This document shows positions 62,199-64,000 of a stretch of 64,000 nucleotides of DNA, one piece after another; within the stretch, counting starts at the first letter, position 1, and each line of letters begins with the position of its first letter. Source of the DNA: Saprospiraceae bacterium. GTDB taxonomy: Bacteria; Bacteroidota; Bacteroidia; Chitinophagales; Saprospiraceae. The translations under genes were made by a program, and so were the position numbers. The notes under the pieces were generated by a model that saw only the letters and a program-made list of their open reading frames with translations, searched no databases and had not been told where the DNA came from. The stretch spans positions 124,001 through 188,000 of the forward strand of contig JANQPA010000050.1 in NCBI GenBank assembly GCA_028285545.1, given 5' to 3'.

Positions 62199-62369
62199 GG
62201 CAATGTATGTTTTTAGTATTCCCCCTTAATTTCAATTAAAACTCCTCTAAGAAGCCTCAATCCGGACAATTATTTTCTTTTAAGTTTTCTAATTTTATAA
62301 TCCATCTCACCTAATTGTTAGCATGGGGCCGTCTCTAAACAATTGCTTCCTGAATTTTAAATTGAAATT

Positions 62370-63215
62370 ATGAAGCTTAGAACTATTTGCCTGCTGGCAT
62401 TTTTGACTGCCTCCTATTTGATATTTAGTAGTCGTTCAGGAGGGCCTGCTACCATCCAAAGTATACAAGCTACCGGTTCTCCTTTAGATAATACCAGTTG
62501 TGCTAACTCCGGATGTCACTTTGGTGGTGCTTTTAGAACCAATATAACAGCTGTTTTGCTTAAAGGAGGGGATACTGTGTCCCAGTATATTCCGGGAGAG
62601 GAGTATGTTTTTCAGATTAACATCAATTCAATTAATAATCCAGCCGCCTACGGTTTTCAAACAGTTGCTCTAATGGGAGAAGACAATGAGAGTGGCGGTC
62701 TGTTCCAAAGTGGACCTGATCAAACTAATTTTGTAACCATAAATAACCGTTTATATGTGGAGCATGCTGCCCCAAGAAATAGCAATGTGATAGAAGTAGG
62801 GTGGTTAGCACCTGAAGCTGGTTCAGGTGATGTCAGTTTTTATGCGGCAGGTAATGCAGTTAATTTGGATGGAGCAACTTCAGGTGATTCTCCATCTATT
62901 ATGCCCCAGCCCTTGGTTGTTTCGGAAGGGATAGCTAGTGGCATCTTCAAAGTGGATCGTTTATCAGTCAACTTGAGCTTATATCCTAACCCAGGGTCTG
63001 ATTGGTTGAATATTGAGATTGTTGGCGCAGACATTGGATCTTATCAAATACAGTTGATTGATATTGCGGGGAAAGTAGTTTGGAGTCAACAATTAAATAT
63101 TATTGAACAACAATTTGTCAAAAAAATTAACTTGTCTGGTTTCCAATTAGGACTGTATTTTCTAAAACTAACAGACGGTAATGCAGTAGCCACTAGTTCT
63201 TTTTTCAAAAAATGA
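62370..63215 (+). CDS. Choice-of-anchor V domain protein with T9SS sorting domain, paralogue 2
   Basis: This 281-residue protein is a close relative of the preceding gene along its full length: signal MKLRTICLLAFLTASYLIFS, then GSPLDNTSCANSGCHFGGAF, choice-of-anchor V domain (YIPGEEYVFQININSINNPA, AYGFQTVALMGEDNESGGLF), and T9SS domain (LSLYPNPGSDWLNIEI, LGLYFLKLTDGNAVATSSFF). The N-terminal motif is CxxxxCH rather than the CxxCH of paralogue 1, so heme attachment of the usual kind is unlikely. It probably arose by tandem duplication. Confidence 0.87.
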   Translation: MKLRTICLLAFLTASYLIFSSRSGGPATIQSIQATGSPLDNTSCANSGCHFGGAFRTNITAVLLKGGDTVSQYIPGEEYVFQININSINNPAAYGFQTVALMGEDNESGGLFQSGPDQTNFVTINNRLYVEHAAPRNSNVIEVGWLAPEAGSGDVSFYAAGNAVNLDGATSGDSPSIMPQPLVVSEGIASGIFKVDRLSVNLSLYPNPGSDWLNIEIVGADIGSYQIQLIDIAGKVVWSQQLNIIEQQFVKKINLSGFQLGLYFLKLTDGNAVATSSFFKK

Positions 63216-63317
63216 GTAAGAAAACACGTAACCTTTTGAATAGTATTGGGTCATTAATGATACCTTCCAAAATCTCATCGCTTTAAGGAAGAGTTGAAAA
63301 TCTAAAACCATTCTACT

Positions 63318-63632
63318 ATGGTACGAAATTACCTGATTACAGCGCTACGTTCATTTTTTAGAAAAAAAGTTTTTTTCTTCCTCAATATTTTAGGTCTGAC
63401 TTCAGGATTTGTAGTATTTATCCTGATCTCTATATACGTGACTTATGAGTTTAGTTTTGATAAGTATCATCATCATAACAAACGAATTTATCGGGTTGTA
63501 AAACAAGATGTAGATAATTTTTATCAGGGGAATAATACTTTTGGGGTGACTCCAGCACCCTTGGCAGGTGGGTTAATGGAGGAATTCCCGGAGGTAGAAT
63601 CGGCCACTAGAATTATCAGAATTAGAAAGTAA
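63318..63632 (+). pseudogene. Truncated FtsX-like (MacB-type) permease, N-terminal fragment
   Basis: A 104-codon frame starts MVRNYLITALRSFFRKKVFF with FLNILGLTSGFVVFILISIY next and continues EFSFDKYHHHNKRIYRVVKQ, LAGGLMEEFPEVESATRIIR, IRK and a stop. This is exactly the first eighth or so of the large Bacteroidota FtsX/MacB_PCD permeases (about 800 residues), with the first membrane segment and the start of the periplasmic domain. The rest is missing, and a convergent methyltransferase gene begins 18 bases later. It is best read as a gene cut off by a rearrangement. Confidence 0.8.
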
Positions 63633-63650
63633 ACTTCCTCTTCTAAAAGA

Positions 63651-64000
63651 CTAAGAACCCTTAATAAAAATAAGTATATCCTGAAAATCCTTACAATCCT
63701 TCGGATTCCTCCCACACCAATGTCCAGGAAAAAAGTGCTTAATTTCTAGGTTGGCTTCTTTGACTATAGAAAAAAGATAGTCTTCTTCAAAAGCTACATT
63801 AGCAGATTTAACCCGATCACTCATTAAGCTATAATGACCATGATCATGTGGGAAGTGAAAATGTTTATTTTTTTCCATTAAGGCCTCAGAATCATTATTG
63901 AGAATGAAAAAAGTAGCCAGGCATTGACCACCAGGTTGAAGCACCCGATAAATTTCCTTCAGATATTGATGGACTTCTTTGGGTAACATGTGTGTAAAGA
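63651..64000 (-). CDS. Class I SAM-dependent methyltransferase, C-terminal part (runs off the window)
   Basis: The frame is open at the right edge; the upstream codons read FTH before MLPKEVHQYLKEIYRVLQPG, matching the usual SVFTHM...L.E..RVL.PGG stretch after the SAM-binding core. The internal Met at 63989 is therefore not the start. The fragment continues GQCLATFFILNNDSEAL, HFHFPHDHGHYSLMSDRVKS, YLFSIVKEANLEIKHFFPGH and DILIFIKGS at the end. It is the C-terminal third of a Methyltransf_25/11-type enzyme. The substrate is unknown. It converges on the truncated permease gene. Confidence 0.85.
   Translation of the reverse strand, partial: FTHMLPKEVHQYLKEIYRVLQPGGQCLATFFILNNDSEALMEKNKHFHFPHDHGHYSLMSDRVKSANVAFEEDYLFSIVKEANLEIKHFFPGHWCGRNPKDCKDFQDILIFIKGS

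Noticed and set aside
63651..63989. Complete small methyltransferase starting at the Met at 63989
   Set aside because: The frame continues upstream to the window edge with residues that match the family (FTH before MLP), so the gene is only partly in view.

Overview
The window is an AT-rich stretch of a Bacteroidota chromosome, most likely Saprospiria (Lewinella/Saprospiraceae-like); this placement is inferred from gene families. The evidence is a SusC-type TonB-dependent receptor, at least six proteins ending in a type IX secretion (T9SS) sorting domain, choice-of-anchor V proteins, a Wzi-like capsule protein, a GH3/serine hydrolase fusion, TAnnTTTG promoter boxes and very few Shine-Dalgarno sequences. 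I see no rRNA or tRNA gene, no CRISPR array, no transposase and no prophage.

Layout. 1-11 kb: N-terminal part of a SusC receptor, an L-type lectin/OmpA fusion, an alpha-glucan phosphorylase, a Wzi-like outer-membrane protein, a paired TPR protein and lipoprotein of unknown role, and the Kdo-pathway isomerase kdsD. 11-16 kb: housekeeping genes recQ, aroQ, rnpA and radC plus small unknowns. 16-29 kb: three large paralogous M4 (thermolysin-type) metalloproteases in tandem, with a shared peptidase core and shuffled GEVED, Fn3 and MAM-like modules. Each has a similar promoter-like element about 310-335 bp before its start codon. 29-37.4 kb: a GerW/YtfJ-like protein beside a DUF2953-like protein, an MsbA-type ABC transporter, an aspartoacylase-family hydrolase, a GNAT acetyltransferase, a secreted subtilase and trhO. 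37.5-40.9 kb: an accessory island of five small orphan genes preceded by a cluster of palindromes. 41-50.5 kb: a TMTC-like membrane protein with TPRs, the GH3/beta-lactamase-fold fusion, a LolC/E-type permease, two cyclophilin lipoproteins (one with a PKD domain) and polyphosphate glucokinase. 50.5-54 kb: a PNPOx-fold protein with a DUF1348 protein, a decayed PAS-domain fragment, and a TPR protein. 54-64 kb: an EamA transporter, an ECF sigma/anti-sigma/periplasmic protein operon, a KirBac channel downstream of a CotH-like surface protein, a PlsC-like acyltransferase, two choice-of-anchor V paralogues, a truncated FtsX-like permease, and the 3' end of a methyltransferase gene.

The main theme is surface biology and extracellular digestion: secreted proteases, glycan-active or glycan-binding envelope proteins, capsule and LPS functions, and envelope folding factors. 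The most interesting non-coding signals are two copies of a long hairpin repeat (4.6 and 13.5 kb), a family of CAAGTTG/CAACTTG mini-palindromes flanked by GTAGAAA-like tracts, a perfect 36-bp palindrome at 6.6 kb, and the long protease leaders. I found no clearly new defence or mobile system. The best candidates for undescribed biology are the protease leader/module array, the TPR-lipoprotein pair and the 37.7-40.8 kb orphan island.
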